Part shown: piece by piece, positions 48,842 through 57,426 of the stretch | Position numbering within the stretch: the first letter of the stretch is position 1 | Layout of the letters: every line of letters begins with the position of its first letter | Assembly (NCBI GenBank): GCA_964373815.1 | Contig: CAYJWI010000003.1 | Span: forward strand, 1 to 64,000 | Length of the DNA stretch: 64,000 nt | Direction of reading: 5' to 3' | Source of the DNA: UBA10205 sp964373815 | Lineage (GTDB): Archaea > Iainarchaeota > Iainarchaeia > Iainarchaeales > Iainarchaeaceae | Notes under the pieces: model-generated | Told to the model about the DNA's origin: nothing | The model's input: only the letters and a program-made list of their open reading frames with translations | Databases searched by the model: none | Program-made: the position numbers and the translations under genes

Positions 48842-49318
48842 TTACTTCACTGCTATTGCCGCCTTTTCAATGTCGCCTTTCTGCGAGATGCTTGTAAAAG
48901 CCGAAACGTTGATGTCATAATTCCCGACAGGCATTGAGGCATAGCTGCAGTTGAAGCTGATAGGGTTTTGGGCAGGCGGGATCAGCGATACTTGGTAGCC
49001 CACAGCGCCGGTTTCACAAAGCACGCTCGCCCCGCTCTTTACATGCACTTCATACTTTGTGACATTGTTCCCAAGATTGAAAATAATGTTGAAGTTGTCG
49101 GTGGTCACGGCGGTTCTCGTCTTTATGCTGTTCGGTGCGATTATGTGCGCCCCGTTCGGCGCAACTGGGACGTTCTGGTCAAAGGCGTCAAAGCTTTCCT
49201 CGGAAACGCTCTCGGTTTTCCCGACCGAGTTCACGACGAAAACCATGAGCACGGCAAAAACTATTATCGCCGCCCCTATGATGAACATGAACTCCAGGCT
49301 TCCCTGCCCATTCTGCAT
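48842..49318 (-). CDS. type IV pilin-like protein, class III signal
   Basis: A 158-residue protein with MQNGQGSLEFMFIIGAAIIV: cleavage is expected after Gly4 or Gly6 with Ser-Leu-Glu-Phe following, the QxSxEF/Y class III pattern, and a hydrophobic helix to about residue 30. The remaining beta domain holds FDQNVPVAPNGAHIIAPNSI and a Cys pair (Cys108 and Cys126 region). Unlike the first pilin it is not near the pilus operon, and may be a minor pilin or adhesive tip. TATTTAAAAG at 49341-49350 in the divergent spacer serves one or both genes. Confidence 0.85.
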   Translation of the reverse strand: MQNGQGSLEFMFIIGAAIIVFAVLMVFVVNSVGKTESVSEESFDAFDQNVPVAPNGAHIIAPNSIKTRTAVTTDNFNIIFNLGNNVTKYEVHVKSGASVLCETGAVGYQVSLIPPAQNPISFNCSYASMPVGNYDINVSAFTSISQKGDIEKAAIAVK

Positions 49319-49371
49319 GCCAATTATAAGAGAAGCCGCATATTTAAAAGTTATTAATTGTTCGCCCCTTC

Positions 49372-50511
49372 ATGCTCCCTATGCAGGCCATTGACAACCT
49401 AGCCCTCGCCTACCTAGTGCTTGAGCTAAAGCCCTCCTTCGAAGGCGCTTTCGTGAACAAGGTCTCGGAGATGGACAGCAGCACGCTCAAGCTCAAGCTG
49501 CACACAAAGCAGGGCTCTAAGGACCTCGTCATCAAGGAGAACATTTTTTTCTTTTCCCCCTTCTCCGTGCAGGCGCGGCACGGCAAGAGCAACTTCGCGG
49601 CATCTCTAAAGAAGGAGCTCTACAACAAGAGGATTACCGCAATTGAACAGCACTCCTTTGACCGCGTAGTTGAGATAAAACTCCTAGAGCACTCCCTTGT
49701 GCTCGAACTGCTCGGCGATGGGAACAAGATCCTGCTGGGAAAGGATGGCAGGATAATTTCCTGCGCCAAGAACGAGAAGTGGTCCGAGAGGGAAATACAC
49801 AAGGGCTTTGCGTACGTTTACCCAGACCCCAAATCCCTCAATCCCTCGACGCTTTCGGTAAAGGAACTAAAGGAAAAGTTTTCCTCCTCGCAAAAGGATG
49901 CGATACGCTCGCTAATCTCCTGCGTGAACATCTCCCCACTGATTGCAGAAGAGGTTTTTTTCTCCCTAGGGCTCGAGAAAGGCGCGAAAGCCTCCGGCCT
50001 TGGGGAAAAAGAGCTTGAAAAAATAGCCTCGGGCGTAAGGGCCTTTTACGCAGTAGAGCAGGCCAAGCTAAGGCCGGTGGCCTACAAGGAGTTCGCCTAT
50101 CCTTTCAGGCTCTTGCACCTAAAGGAAACCCCGGTGGAAACAAAATCCCTAAATGACTGTTTCGGCGAGGCCTTTTCCTCCTCCGCCTCTTCATCCCCGC
50201 TCCAGGCAGCTGGCCAGGCGAAGGCAAAAGGCAAAGTTTCGGGCCTTGAGCATATGAAAAAGCAGCAGCAGGAGGCGCGCAAGAAGTTTAATGCGCAGGT
50301 AGATGAGAACAGGGTGAAGGCTGAGCTTATTTACCAGCACTTCAATGAAATAGAGTCGCTCAAAAAGGGAATCCTTGGGGCTGTTTCTAAAGGGATGAAA
50401 GAAAAATATATTATGTATAAGATTTCTTCGGCTGCCTTGGCGGGGGACAAAAGGGCGCTTTTAGTAAAAAAAATAGATTTGCAGAAGAAAAAAATAGAGC
50501 TCGAACTCTAG
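49372..50511 (+). CDS. NFACT (RqcH-like) protein lacking the C-terminal NFACT-R domain
   Basis: A 379-residue protein. MQAIDNLALAYLVLELKP is the NFACT-N start; the N-terminal domain includes FSPFSVQARHGKSNFAASLKKE and an HhH segment (VKELKEKFSSSQKD), followed by a coiled coil (GLEHMKKQQQEARKKFNAQV). Full-length archaeal RqcH/NFACT proteins run to about 650 residues and end in the RNA-binding NFACT-R domain, which is absent here; the PRC-barrel gene follows in the opposite direction. A role in ribosome-associated quality control, recruiting tRNA for CAT-tail or Ala-tail addition, is inferred from the family. ATG 49372 lies at leaderless distance from the TATA box. Confidence 0.87.
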   Translation: MLPMQAIDNLALAYLVLELKPSFEGAFVNKVSEMDSSTLKLKLHTKQGSKDLVIKENIFFFSPFSVQARHGKSNFAASLKKELYNKRITAIEQHSFDRVVEIKLLEHSLVLELLGDGNKILLGKDGRIISCAKNEKWSEREIHKGFAYVYPDPKSLNPSTLSVKELKEKFSSSQKDAIRSLISCVNISPLIAEEVFFSLGLEKGAKASGLGEKELEKIASGVRAFYAVEQAKLRPVAYKEFAYPFRLLHLKETPVETKSLNDCFGEAFSSSASSSPLQAAGQAKAKGKVSGLEHMKKQQQEARKKFNAQVDENRVKAELIYQHFNEIESLKKGILGAVSKGMKEKYIMYKISSAALAGDKRALLVKKIDLQKKKIELEL

Positions 50512-50607
50512 CAGCCAAAAAAAGCTAACGCTAAGGCAAGAAAAAATTGGCAAGGGAAACTTGCAAAGCCACTAAGCCCCTCTTGGGGCGCACACAGAGG
50601 GCGGACT

Positions 50608-50874
50608 TTACTTAGGTTCTGCGCCTATTTCCCGCTCATCTACAATGAAGACATCGCTCACAGCGGTGACAGCAGAGTAGGGGACTTCTATTACCCTATC
50701 CTTTGCCTCCACCCTTTTGGCAACCTTGCTCTCCCTGTCGACTTCTACGAGCAGGTACTCAATGTTGCCTGTGGCCTCATCAACCAGGAGGTCAACTAGC
50801 TTTCCGACTTCGTCTCCCCTGTTGGTGATGACCCTTTTTGTTGCAAGCTGCCTTGCTATTGTGTATTTGTACAT
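50608..50874 (-). CDS. PRC-barrel domain protein
   Basis: An 88-residue single PRC-barrel: ARQLATKRVITNRGDEVGKL, VDLLVDEATGNIEYLLVEVD, and VIEVPYSAVTAVSDVFIV are the three beta-sheet elements. Stand-alone archaeal PRC-barrel proteins bind RNA-processing or cell-division partners; in several archaea a homologue (CdpB) is part of the division ring. This one could be either. Promoter palindromes TTTCTATATTAGAAA and TTAGA/TCTAA are at 50909-50930. Between 50512 and 50607 a GCCCC/GGGGC hairpin (50576-50589) could end the NFACT transcript. Confidence 0.85.
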   Translation of the reverse strand: MYKYTIARQLATKRVITNRGDEVGKLVDLLVDEATGNIEYLLVEVDRESKVAKRVEAKDRVIEVPYSAVTAVSDVFIVDEREIGAEPK

Positions 50875-50908
50875 TTTAAAACTCTCCCTTCTTTTTTAGA
50901 ATAAAAAA

Positions 50909-50930
50909 TTTCTATATTAGAAAAGTCTAA
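50909..50930 (-). promoter_or_regulatory. TTAGA-type palindromes in the PRC-barrel promoter
   Basis: TTTCTA-TAT-TAGAAA (50909-50923) overlaps a second dyad TTAGA-AAAG-TCTAA (50917-50930). A further TTAGA occurs at 50897-50901. The overlap suggests a repressor site close to the likely minus-strand TATA box. Confidence 0.4.
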
Positions 50931-51042
50931 CTTATTTAAATAGTTATGGGGGAAAAGCCGGGGAAAAGCCGCAAAAAGGCGGACTACATAACGCGTGTTT
51001 TCCCCAATACCTTAAAAAATGCCTATTCCCCTTACTTTTTGC

Positions 51043-52191
51043 ATGCCAATAACGCTAGAGCCCGCAGATAACCATTCCGAAGGCTCCTGCCATGCCAATG
51101 ATAGTAATGTAGAAGTGCAGGAATTTGATGGCGCGGAAGCAAATTACGGCCACTCGGAACATGAGGAGACGAAGTTCCTCTCCAAGCAGCAGGTCGAAAA
51201 GCTCAAGAAGGCAAAGTATGCGATGGTAGGCTCGCACTCAGCTGTGCAGATATGCTCCTGGAACAAGAAGGCCATAAGGCAGGAAGGGGTTTGCTACAAG
51301 CAGAAATTTTACGGGATTGAATGCGCCAATTGCGCGCAGATGAGCCCCTCTGTTCTCTGGTGCAACGAGAACTGCGTCTTCTGCTGGAGGCCTATGGAGT
51401 GGATGCGCAACGTCAACCTCGAGGATGTAGAGGTTGACAGCCCGAAAAAAATAATCACGGGAACAATCTCCCAGAGGCAAAAACTCCTCACAGGTTTTGG
51501 CGGGCTTCCGAACCTCAACAAGGCGCGCTTTGAAAAAGCGCAGATGCCTTCGCACTGGGCGATAAGCCTTTCCGGCGAGCCCACGCTCTATCCGCAGATA
51601 TGCGAGCTGATTGCAGAGATTAGAAAGCTCCCTTCCACCAAAAGCATTTTCCTTGTGACGAACGCGCAGAAGACAGACGTGTTCGAAAAAATGGCGGCCA
51701 ATAATGAGTTCTTGCCGACGCAGCTCTATGTTTCGCTCGACGCCCCGGATGAGGAGCACTTCAAGAAAATCAACCGCTCCGTGCTCTCGGACGGATGGCA
51801 GAGGCTCATGAATTCTATGAAGGTGATTTCTTCCCTGCCTACAAGGAAGGTCACGAGAATTACGCTGATGAAAGGCATCAACGACGATTCACAGTTCCTG
51901 AAGGCATGGTCTGATATTGTGTGGACAATGAAGCCGGAATTCCTCGAGGTCAAATCCTACATGCACATCGGCGATTCGCGCTCAAGGCTCTCGCGCGAGA
52001 ACATGCCAAGCTTTGATGAGGTGAAGGGGTGGTCAGAGAAGTTTGCCGCCCTTTCAGGGTATGTGTGCAAGGACTTCTCGAAGCCGAGCAGGATAATGCT
52101 GCTCGTGCGCCCGGACCTAAAGGAGAAGAACACGAAGCTCGAGTTCGCGCGCAATGAAATGGGGCTTTCGGGTGCGGGAATAGACTTCTGA
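51043..52191 (+). CDS. taw1: tRNA-4-demethylwyosine synthase (Taw1/TYW1)
   Basis: A radical-SAM enzyme, about 382 residues from ATG 51043, which lies at leaderless distance from CCTTAAAAAA. It condenses pyruvate carbons onto m1G37 of tRNA-Phe. The radical-SAM cysteines are C-N-E-N-C-V-F-C (residues 107, 111, 114), the second cluster cysteines lie in AVQICSWNKK and GIECANCAQ, and the SAM-binding GEPTL motif is near 186. ISLSGEPTLYPQ and SLDAPDEEHFKKINR are family landmarks. The N-terminal 40 residues are an acidic extension not found in the shortest homologues. Confidence 0.94.
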   Translation: MPITLEPADNHSEGSCHANDSNVEVQEFDGAEANYGHSEHEETKFLSKQQVEKLKKAKYAMVGSHSAVQICSWNKKAIRQEGVCYKQKFYGIECANCAQMSPSVLWCNENCVFCWRPMEWMRNVNLEDVEVDSPKKIITGTISQRQKLLTGFGGLPNLNKARFEKAQMPSHWAISLSGEPTLYPQICELIAEIRKLPSTKSIFLVTNAQKTDVFEKMAANNEFLPTQLYVSLDAPDEEHFKKINRSVLSDGWQRLMNSMKVISSLPTRKVTRITLMKGINDDSQFLKAWSDIVWTMKPEFLEVKSYMHIGDSRSRLSRENMPSFDEVKGWSEKFAALSGYVCKDFSKPSRIMLLVRPDLKEKNTKLEFARNEMGLSGAGIDF

Positions 52192-52289
52192 AACTGCGCA
52201 GGTTCCGGCACTGCATAACAGGTTTTCCAAATATTTGCCAAATAACCCGCTCCGCAATTTTTTTATACACCAAATTCCTCATTGATTGC

Positions 52290-52811
52290 ATGCCGAAAAA
52301 AGCCTTCCTGCCAGTCCTGCTGCTCCTGCTCTTTTCCCCGGGCGCTTTTGCGAACTACAACGACAACCTTGTAAAGGTAGACCTAAACACTATCGACAAT
52401 GGCTCCGAGTACAGCCGCTCCTCGACGCAGTCCATAACCCTTGTTCACACTGTGACAAAGCTCGACGCAGCACTTACCTCAGCCACCATTTCCATACTAA
52501 AGTACAAGGCAGGCAACAATTATGAAATAATTTCAGGCCCCTTGACCATGGACTTTGCCTCCTTGCCAGCAGGAAGCGTCGTCACCTTCTTGCCGAGATT
52601 CATCTCCCTTTCGAGCCTTCAGAACGGCACCAACACTTTCTCCGTGGTGATAAGCTCCACGACCCCGCAGGATTTCGAGCCGCTCGACAACATAGACAAT
52701 GTTTCAATAATAGTCTTCGACAACGCGAAGATGGTCGTGCCGGAAACCCATCCCGTTCTTGCGCTCCTTGCGGCGCTTTTTGTGCTTGCCATACTGCGCA
52801 GAAAAGCCTGA
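52290..52811 (+). CDS. secreted protein with VPxxxP-type C-terminal sorting signal
   Basis: A 173-residue protein. Signal peptide at residues 5-21 (AFLPVLLLLLFSPGAFA). Beta-rich domain follows (SITLVHTVTKLDAAL, VVTFLPRFISLSSLQ). The C-terminus is tripartite: VPETHP, then a hydrophobic helix (VLALLAALFVLAIL), then RRKA. That is the layout of archaeosortase-processed tails (VPXXXP-CTERM type), which are cut and replaced by a lipid. No sortase gene is in this window. It follows taw1 by about 100 bases. Confidence 0.75.
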   Translation: MPKKAFLPVLLLLLFSPGAFANYNDNLVKVDLNTIDNGSEYSRSSTQSITLVHTVTKLDAALTSATISILKYKAGNNYEIISGPLTMDFASLPAGSVVTFLPRFISLSSLQNGTNTFSVVISSTTPQDFEPLDNIDNVSIIVFDNAKMVVPETHPVLALLAALFVLAILRRKA

Positions 52812-52849
52812 GTATTGGACTTAAATATAGCGTCAACATTGATTATAGC

Positions 52850-53122
52850 GTGGCTAACATATCTTTCACTGAATTGGGCAACCCCGCAAACCTGCCCATA
52901 GCTGTTTTTTTCTTTCTCTGTTTGATAGTTTTTGGCCTAATTTTTGTTTACAAGCAGAACTGGCTAAGGGCCATTAACAAGGCACGGGAAGATGCCGGCA
53001 TTAGGCATAAAATAAAGGCAAGCGAAGCTATCGACCAACTGGAAAACAAACTTCTCAAAGTAGTGGGCTGGCTTATAATTTTATTAGGCGTTTGCGGATT
53101 GGTTTGGGCCATTTTCTTTTAA
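52850..53122 (+). CDS. two-helix membrane protein
   Basis: A 90-residue protein from GTG 52850. Helix 1 about residues 15-33 (LPIAVFFFLCLIVFGLIFVY), helix 2 about 70-90 (LLKVVGWLIILLGVCGLVWA), with a basic cytoplasmic loop between (NKAREDAGIRHKIKASEA). No catalytic motif. It follows the sorting-signal protein on the same strand and may be membrane partner of that gene. A small TM regulator or accessory subunit is a guess. Confidence 0.6.
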   Translation: MANISFTELGNPANLPIAVFFFLCLIVFGLIFVYKQNWLRAINKAREDAGIRHKIKASEAIDQLENKLLKVVGWLIILLGVCGLVWAIFF

Positions 53123-53215
53123 TGCCCGTGTTTTTGGGTCAAAGCTAGCCATAAAACTTTTTAAACAAAAGAACTAATGCAAAACCTTTAAATCCACCAA
53201 TCCCTTCCTATTTGC

Positions 53216-53479
53216 ATGACTTCATTGGATGACGAGCCGGTTCTGCGCGGGGGGTTTTGGGACGCGCAAAAAATCCTCGTAGTTGTTGTTTTCATTGCGG
53301 GGCTTCTGGTCGGCGGCTTTGTGACGAACAAGTACATAGACAAGCAGGTGCTTGCAAAGCAGGCAGTGGACTCAAACTCGGTTTCGCAGCTCAATTCGCG
53401 CCTCGATCAGAGAAACGATCTGCTCTACAGCTGCCTTTTGAAGAACAACATATCGCCTGAAACGTGCGCAAAGGGTTAA
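53216..53479 (+). CDS. single-pass membrane protein with external short coiled coil
   Basis: An 87-residue protein. A 20-residue acidic/aromatic N-terminal segment, one transmembrane helix (ILVVVVFIAGLLVGGFV, about 19-36) and an outer part KQVLAKQAVDSNSVSQLNSR with paired cysteines C78 and C85. The TATA element CCTTTAAATCC at about 53185-53195 makes a leaderless start at ATG 53216. No family is recognised. It ends two bases beyond the start of the convergent MazF gene end (53476), so the transcripts overlap. Confidence 0.55.
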   Translation: MTSLDDEPVLRGGFWDAQKILVVVVFIAGLLVGGFVTNKYIDKQVLAKQAVDSNSVSQLNSRLDQRNDLLYSCLLKNNISPETCAKG

Positions 53480-53814
53480 TCCGCTTTGAGCAGATTGTTT
53501 ATTTCTTTTACGACTTCCGCGAAGTTTTTGTCCCTAAGTTTTCCAAATGGCTTTAACAGTAGTTTCTTGTGCAACCGGAATATTTTGTCCGCTTTTACCC
53601 TGCTCGGGATTGGCAATTTCCCGGCTTCAAGGTCTTGTGGGGCAATGCTTACTGAATAGTCCGCCTGTTTCATGCTTGATGTCACGGCGCAGACAACCAC
53701 GTCTTCGGCTTTTTCGTTGTAACTATTGTTTGACACTATGATGCACGGCCGTATTTTTGTTTCCGACAAATCTGAAAATGGGAGGCTGGCCCAGAAAAGC
53801 TCCCTTTGTTTCAC
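53476..53814 (-). CDS. MazF/PemK-type toxin
   Basis: About 112 residues from GTG 53814, which follows GGGAGG and overlaps the antitoxin stop by four bases (GTGA). The fold signature is RELFWASLPFSDLSETKIRP, with the beta-core VVVCAVTSSM, QADYSVSIAPQDLEAGKLP and KADKIFRLHKKLL; the catalytic region KADKIF and RP(IIVSN) are the usual RNase features. An endoribonuclease toxin counteracted by the upstream AbrB-type antitoxin. Confidence 0.88.
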   Translation of the reverse strand: MKQRELFWASLPFSDLSETKIRPCIIVSNNSYNEKAEDVVVCAVTSSMKQADYSVSIAPQDLEAGKLPIPSRVKADKIFRLHKKLLLKPFGKLRDKNFAEVVKEINNLLKAD

Positions 53815-54095
53815 TTGAGGTCCTCCCTTGCTATTTTGTCCCAAACCTCATCTTCTTTTGTCCACATCCGTTTCAATGATTCTAAAGACATTTTTCTCCA
53901 GAATTCATCCTCCTCTTCCACCATTTTTTTCGCAACGTCCGCCTCTTTCCGAATTATTATCTCCTTTTCCTTCTCGATTAGCACGAGGGATTCCCTCGGC
54001 TTTATGTTCATGGATTTTCTCATGTCCTCAGGGATAACTATCTGCCCCCTTTCGTTGACGAGCACGCTCCTGATTCGAATAGTCATAGTATTCAT
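53811..54095 (-). CDS. AbrB/SpoVT-type antitoxin (MazE-like)
   Basis: About 94 residues from ATG 54095 (54086 and 54104 are other possible ATGs). RIRSVLVNERGQIVIPEDMRK and IKPRESLVLIEKEKEIIIRKE form the swapped-hairpin AbrB DNA-binding fold; the C-terminal helix EEDEFWRKMSLESLKR would wrap the toxin. A palindrome TAGTATTCATACTA (54086-54099) lies at the start and is a likely autoregulatory operator, with tandem AGTATGA half sites around it. Operon with MazF. Confidence 0.85.
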   Translation of the reverse strand: MNTMTIRIRSVLVNERGQIVIPEDMRKSMNIKPRESLVLIEKEKEIIIRKEADVAKKMVEEEDEFWRKMSLESLKRMWTKEDEVWDKIAREDLK

Positions 54096-54198
54096 ACTAA
54101 TCATACTTTGTTGATTTAACACTTTCGCCGTTCCAAGCACCCCACATACTTCGTCAATCAACGAAGTTAATTTATTTGTTTTGTTCCGCTATCTTATA

Positions 54199-57100
54199 AT
54201 GCCAAAGCTCCCAATTCTACTATTTGCAGCCATGCTTCTCCTCTCAGGCTGCCTTGAGAAGTTGAGCGTGCAGGACAGGCTCTCCTGCCTCGAACTCACT
54301 TCGTATTCCTTTACTTCTGTGCCAGATTGCGCCTCGCAGGAAGGCTGCTTTGGAAAAGTGCAGGAATCATTCCCTATGGGTGAAAAGGTTTTCCCTTCGG
54401 ATGTGCGCGAAAGCATTTTCGGCTCAAAGAACCATCTTGCCCGCTCCTGGCTTTTCTTGAACAACGCAAAATCAAACCTCAAGCAAATGCACTCCCTCTG
54501 TGAAAACGCTTCGGATTTTTCCGGTATTGCGAGGCAGGCGAACGAACTGAACGCAAACCTCGCAATTGCCGCTAAAGAAATCGATTACTTCAGCCAAAGC
54601 GCAGCCCTTGCAATAAATTCCGAGATAGATGATCTGGGCATCGAGGACATAAACCTGGTGCGCGAAGAGCCCCTCTTCGATGATTACATAGTGCTGAACC
54701 AGAACGCGCTCGACTTTGCCCAGCACAATTCCGAGGGAAAAACCTATGCATCTAAATTCCTCAAGGAGGCGAAGTCGCTCGAATCAATCGGAAAAACCCT
54801 TTCTGCATCCTCGCTGCTTTCGGAAAAAAGCCTGCTCGGGATAATTTCGCAAAACAGCTCCCTGCTCTCAAGCGAGGCAAAGGGGCGTTTGGAGAAGCGT
54901 GATTTCCCTGTCTCGTTCATATACCCGGTTTTTTCCGGTGTCTCGAAGTTCTTTGCCGACTTTTTCGCGCTCGGAGGTTCGGTTGGTTCCCTCAAAAACC
55001 TCCCCTCATACGGTGTTTTCGAGTCCCTCAATAGAATAATTGGCGCGGACAATTCCGCTGCCTCGGCTTTTTTCAAGACTTTTCGGGACGATTCGGCCCA
55101 TAGGGTTTTGCTCAAGGAAAAAATATCTGGGCAGAAGGCAGCAATCAATTCCTCTCTTGATGCTTTGGAGAAGAAGGCGGGGCTGCTCGAAAAAAACCTC
55201 GCAAATGTTGCCCTTACTCCGATGCCAGTTTCCGGGGAAGGGAATGCTTCACTGGTTTTAGAATCTGGTCTTTCCCGCGCTTATTTGGAAAATTTCGGGA
55301 GCGAATTCGGCAAAGGGGCCTCATCCATAAAATCCTCCCTCGCCTCGCTCGAGGAAGCGGAATTTCTCGGCAACATCTCCCTCGGGTATCTCGGCTCTTC
55401 GATAAAGGCGGTTTCAGGCAAGGTCCAAAAGCTTTCTGATAATGTCAGCAAAGCCGAGGCGATTTCAGCAGAATCTGGCGCAAGGTGCTCGCAGGAAGTT
55501 TTGCGGATAGAGGAAAAGATTTCCGGAAAGGGATTCGATTCTACGCTTCCTTCAATAATTTCCGCAAGGGAAAGATTGCGCGCCGAAATAATCTCCTACC
55601 ATTCTTCCGGTAAGGGCTCTTCGTGCCAGCGCATAGTTTCCGACTTTGCCTCATTGTTAGGGCTCCTTGATTCTTCCTTGCCGCAGGAAGAATTCTCCAT
55701 GTCAATAGACAAGTGCATTTCACGCGCCGAAGCCCTCCTGGGGCTGCTGGAAGATTCGGATGGTTCTGGCTTGCAGCTCTCCTCGCTCAAGCGCCTTGCA
55801 AAGCCATACCAAAACCCATCCCTTGTACTAGAATCGTGCGAAACCATAAGCGCGAGGCTTACGAAAAACGCATACTCTTTGCCGGAAGTAATTGAAGCGC
55901 AGCAAAATTACGCCACCCTTTCAGGGAAAATCTCTTCGCTAAAATCCCTGCTGCAAAATTTTCCCCTCATTGCTTCAGGCACTTTAGGCGAAGCAGGTCC
56001 ATTGCTCCGCTCGTTTGATTCCATTTCAGCGGATTTTGAAAACGGCAAGTTCGGCCTTTCTGCAATCGCGCGCGCAAAAGAAATACTTGAAAGCGAAAGG
56101 GCCACCCTTTCAAAAGCCAATGAACTTCTCCCCTCCCTTGCCTCGAGGGCGGTTGAAAAATACATGGAAATAGGTTTTATTCCGCGCGGGCCTTCAGGCA
56201 ACGCCCTTGCAAGGCTTAGCCTGCAAAACCCCGGGCCCGAAATAGACGCAGCTTTCACTTCTGAAATTTCCCTAGATTCTTCAGATGCGCAGGAAGTTTT
56301 CTCCACCAAAAATGTCTCCTCCAGCCCTTCCGGCAAAAAGACAGTGCTCCGTTTTTCGGGACTGCTTTCTGGCCTCAATTCCCTGATTCTTGACATGGAT
56401 TCCGGCAGGCAACAAGACGATAATTCAGGGCAATTCCTGCAGACGCAGCAGGAGAAGGAGAGGATATTGCTAGAGAACGCAGGCCTCGGCGCCAAAGCCT
56501 TTGCTTTTCCGGAAAAAAGCCCGGAGCTTGCGCAGATGCAAAAGAAGATAGAGCTGCTCGCAAACCAGGGAAAACTGAAGGAGGCGGGGGAGCAGCTTTC
56601 CGATTTCAAAAAGGAAGTGGAATCCGCCGAACTCAGGGAAAAAAGCGAAGCCGGGCTCAAGGAGCGGGCAGCAGATTTTTCCGAAAAGCTCTCGAAAATA
56701 ATTTCTCTAAAAAAAGGGCTTTCAGAAAATGCCTCCGCGCTCCTGCAGAACCTCAAAAGCGTTCCGGAAAACGAGCTTGCGGAGGTTTACGCTTTCTCGC
56801 CTGTAACACTTGAGCGGCTGCAAAAACTCTCGGGGCTCGCCGCAATTAAAACCATCACCCCGCAAAAAGTTTCGGAACTCCTAGAGAAGGGGAAGTTCGG
56901 CCAGCTAGAAGAGCTCCTGCAGTCCGGGAACGCGGATGAAGAGCTCGCCAAGATCGAATCCGCTTCCGAAGAGGCGGTCTCCGCACTTGAGAGGCTGAAG
57001 GTCAACGCTCTCTCTTCATACAATTCAGCGCTCGCCTACCTCAAAACCTCGCCGGAAAAAAACCTCGAGGCCGAGGAGCTGCTCATAAAATCGAGGCAGG

Positions 57101-57381
57101 CGCTTGAAGCCAAATCCTACCTCGAATCCCTGCTCAACTCCGGCAAGGCATCGGCAATTACAGGCGCCGCCATCCTCGCACCTAAAAGTGAAATCCCGCT
57201 TGCGGTCTACCCGCTCGCACTCGTGATACTGCTTGCCGCGTTTTACGCTTTCACGAAAAAAGAGGAGAAGCCAAAACAGCCGCTCAAAATAAGGAAAGCT
57301 AATGAGCCGATTGAAAATGTGGGCACTGAAAACATTTCTGAACGCGAAGGCAACGAAGGGAAACCAAAGGCTGCTCTATAA
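54199..57381 (+). CDS. very long coiled-coil surface lipoprotein with C-terminal transmembrane helix
   Basis: About 1060 residues from ATG 54199. A signal peptide with lipobox (FAAMLLLSGCL) lipidates Cys near residue 18, then about 960 residues of helical, coiled-coil-rich sequence (for example SSIKSSLASLEEAEFLGNIS, KIISLKKGLSENASALLQNL), and a C-terminal hydrophobic helix IPLAVYPLALVILLAAFYAF followed by a charged tail KKEEKPKQPLKIRKANEP. If the lipobox is used, the chain would be anchored at both ends and project as a loop or rod from the membrane. Sparse cysteines (14 or so) are in the first 60 and 470-530. Function unknown. Confidence 0.75.
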   Translation: MPKLPILLFAAMLLLSGCLEKLSVQDRLSCLELTSYSFTSVPDCASQEGCFGKVQESFPMGEKVFPSDVRESIFGSKNHLARSWLFLNNAKSNLKQMHSLCENASDFSGIARQANELNANLAIAAKEIDYFSQSAALAINSEIDDLGIEDINLVREEPLFDDYIVLNQNALDFAQHNSEGKTYASKFLKEAKSLESIGKTLSASSLLSEKSLLGIISQNSSLLSSEAKGRLEKRDFPVSFIYPVFSGVSKFFADFFALGGSVGSLKNLPSYGVFESLNRIIGADNSAASAFFKTFRDDSAHRVLLKEKISGQKAAINSSLDALEKKAGLLEKNLANVALTPMPVSGEGNASLVLESGLSRAYLENFGSEFGKGASSIKSSLASLEEAEFLGNISLGYLGSSIKAVSGKVQKLSDNVSKAEAISAESGARCSQEVLRIEEKISGKGFDSTLPSIISARERLRAEIISYHSSGKGSSCQRIVSDFASLLGLLDSSLPQEEFSMSIDKCISRAEALLGLLEDSDGSGLQLSSLKRLAKPYQNPSLVLESCETISARLTKNAYSLPEVIEAQQNYATLSGKISSLKSLLQNFPLIASGTLGEAGPLLRSFDSISADFENGKFGLSAIARAKEILESERATLSKANELLPSLASRAVEKYMEIGFIPRGPSGNALARLSLQNPGPEIDAAFTSEISLDSSDAQEVFSTKNVSSSPSGKKTVLRFSGLLSGLNSLILDMDSGRQQDDNSGQFLQTQQEKERILLENAGLGAKAFAFPEKSPELAQMQKKIELLANQGKLKEAGEQLSDFKKEVESAELREKSEAGLKERAADFSEKLSKIISLKKGLSENASALLQNLKSVPENELAEVYAFSPVTLERLQKLSGLAAIKTITPQKVSELLEKGKFGQLEELLQSGNADEELAKIESASEEAVSALERLKVNALSSYNSALAYLKTSPEKNLEAEELLIKSRQALEAKSYLESLLNSGKASAITGAAILAPKSEIPLAVYPLALVILLAAFYAFTKKEEKPKQPLKIRKANEPIENVGTENISEREGNEGKPKAAL

Positions 57382-57426
57382 CGTTGCCTTAAACTTTTGG
57401 GCTTCACAATTTGGCTCTGCAGCGCT

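Noticed and set aside
55908..56756. Minus-strand frame of 282 codons inside the large coiled-coil lipoprotein gene
   Set aside because: Same antisense artefact; overlaps a clearly coding, full-length frame.
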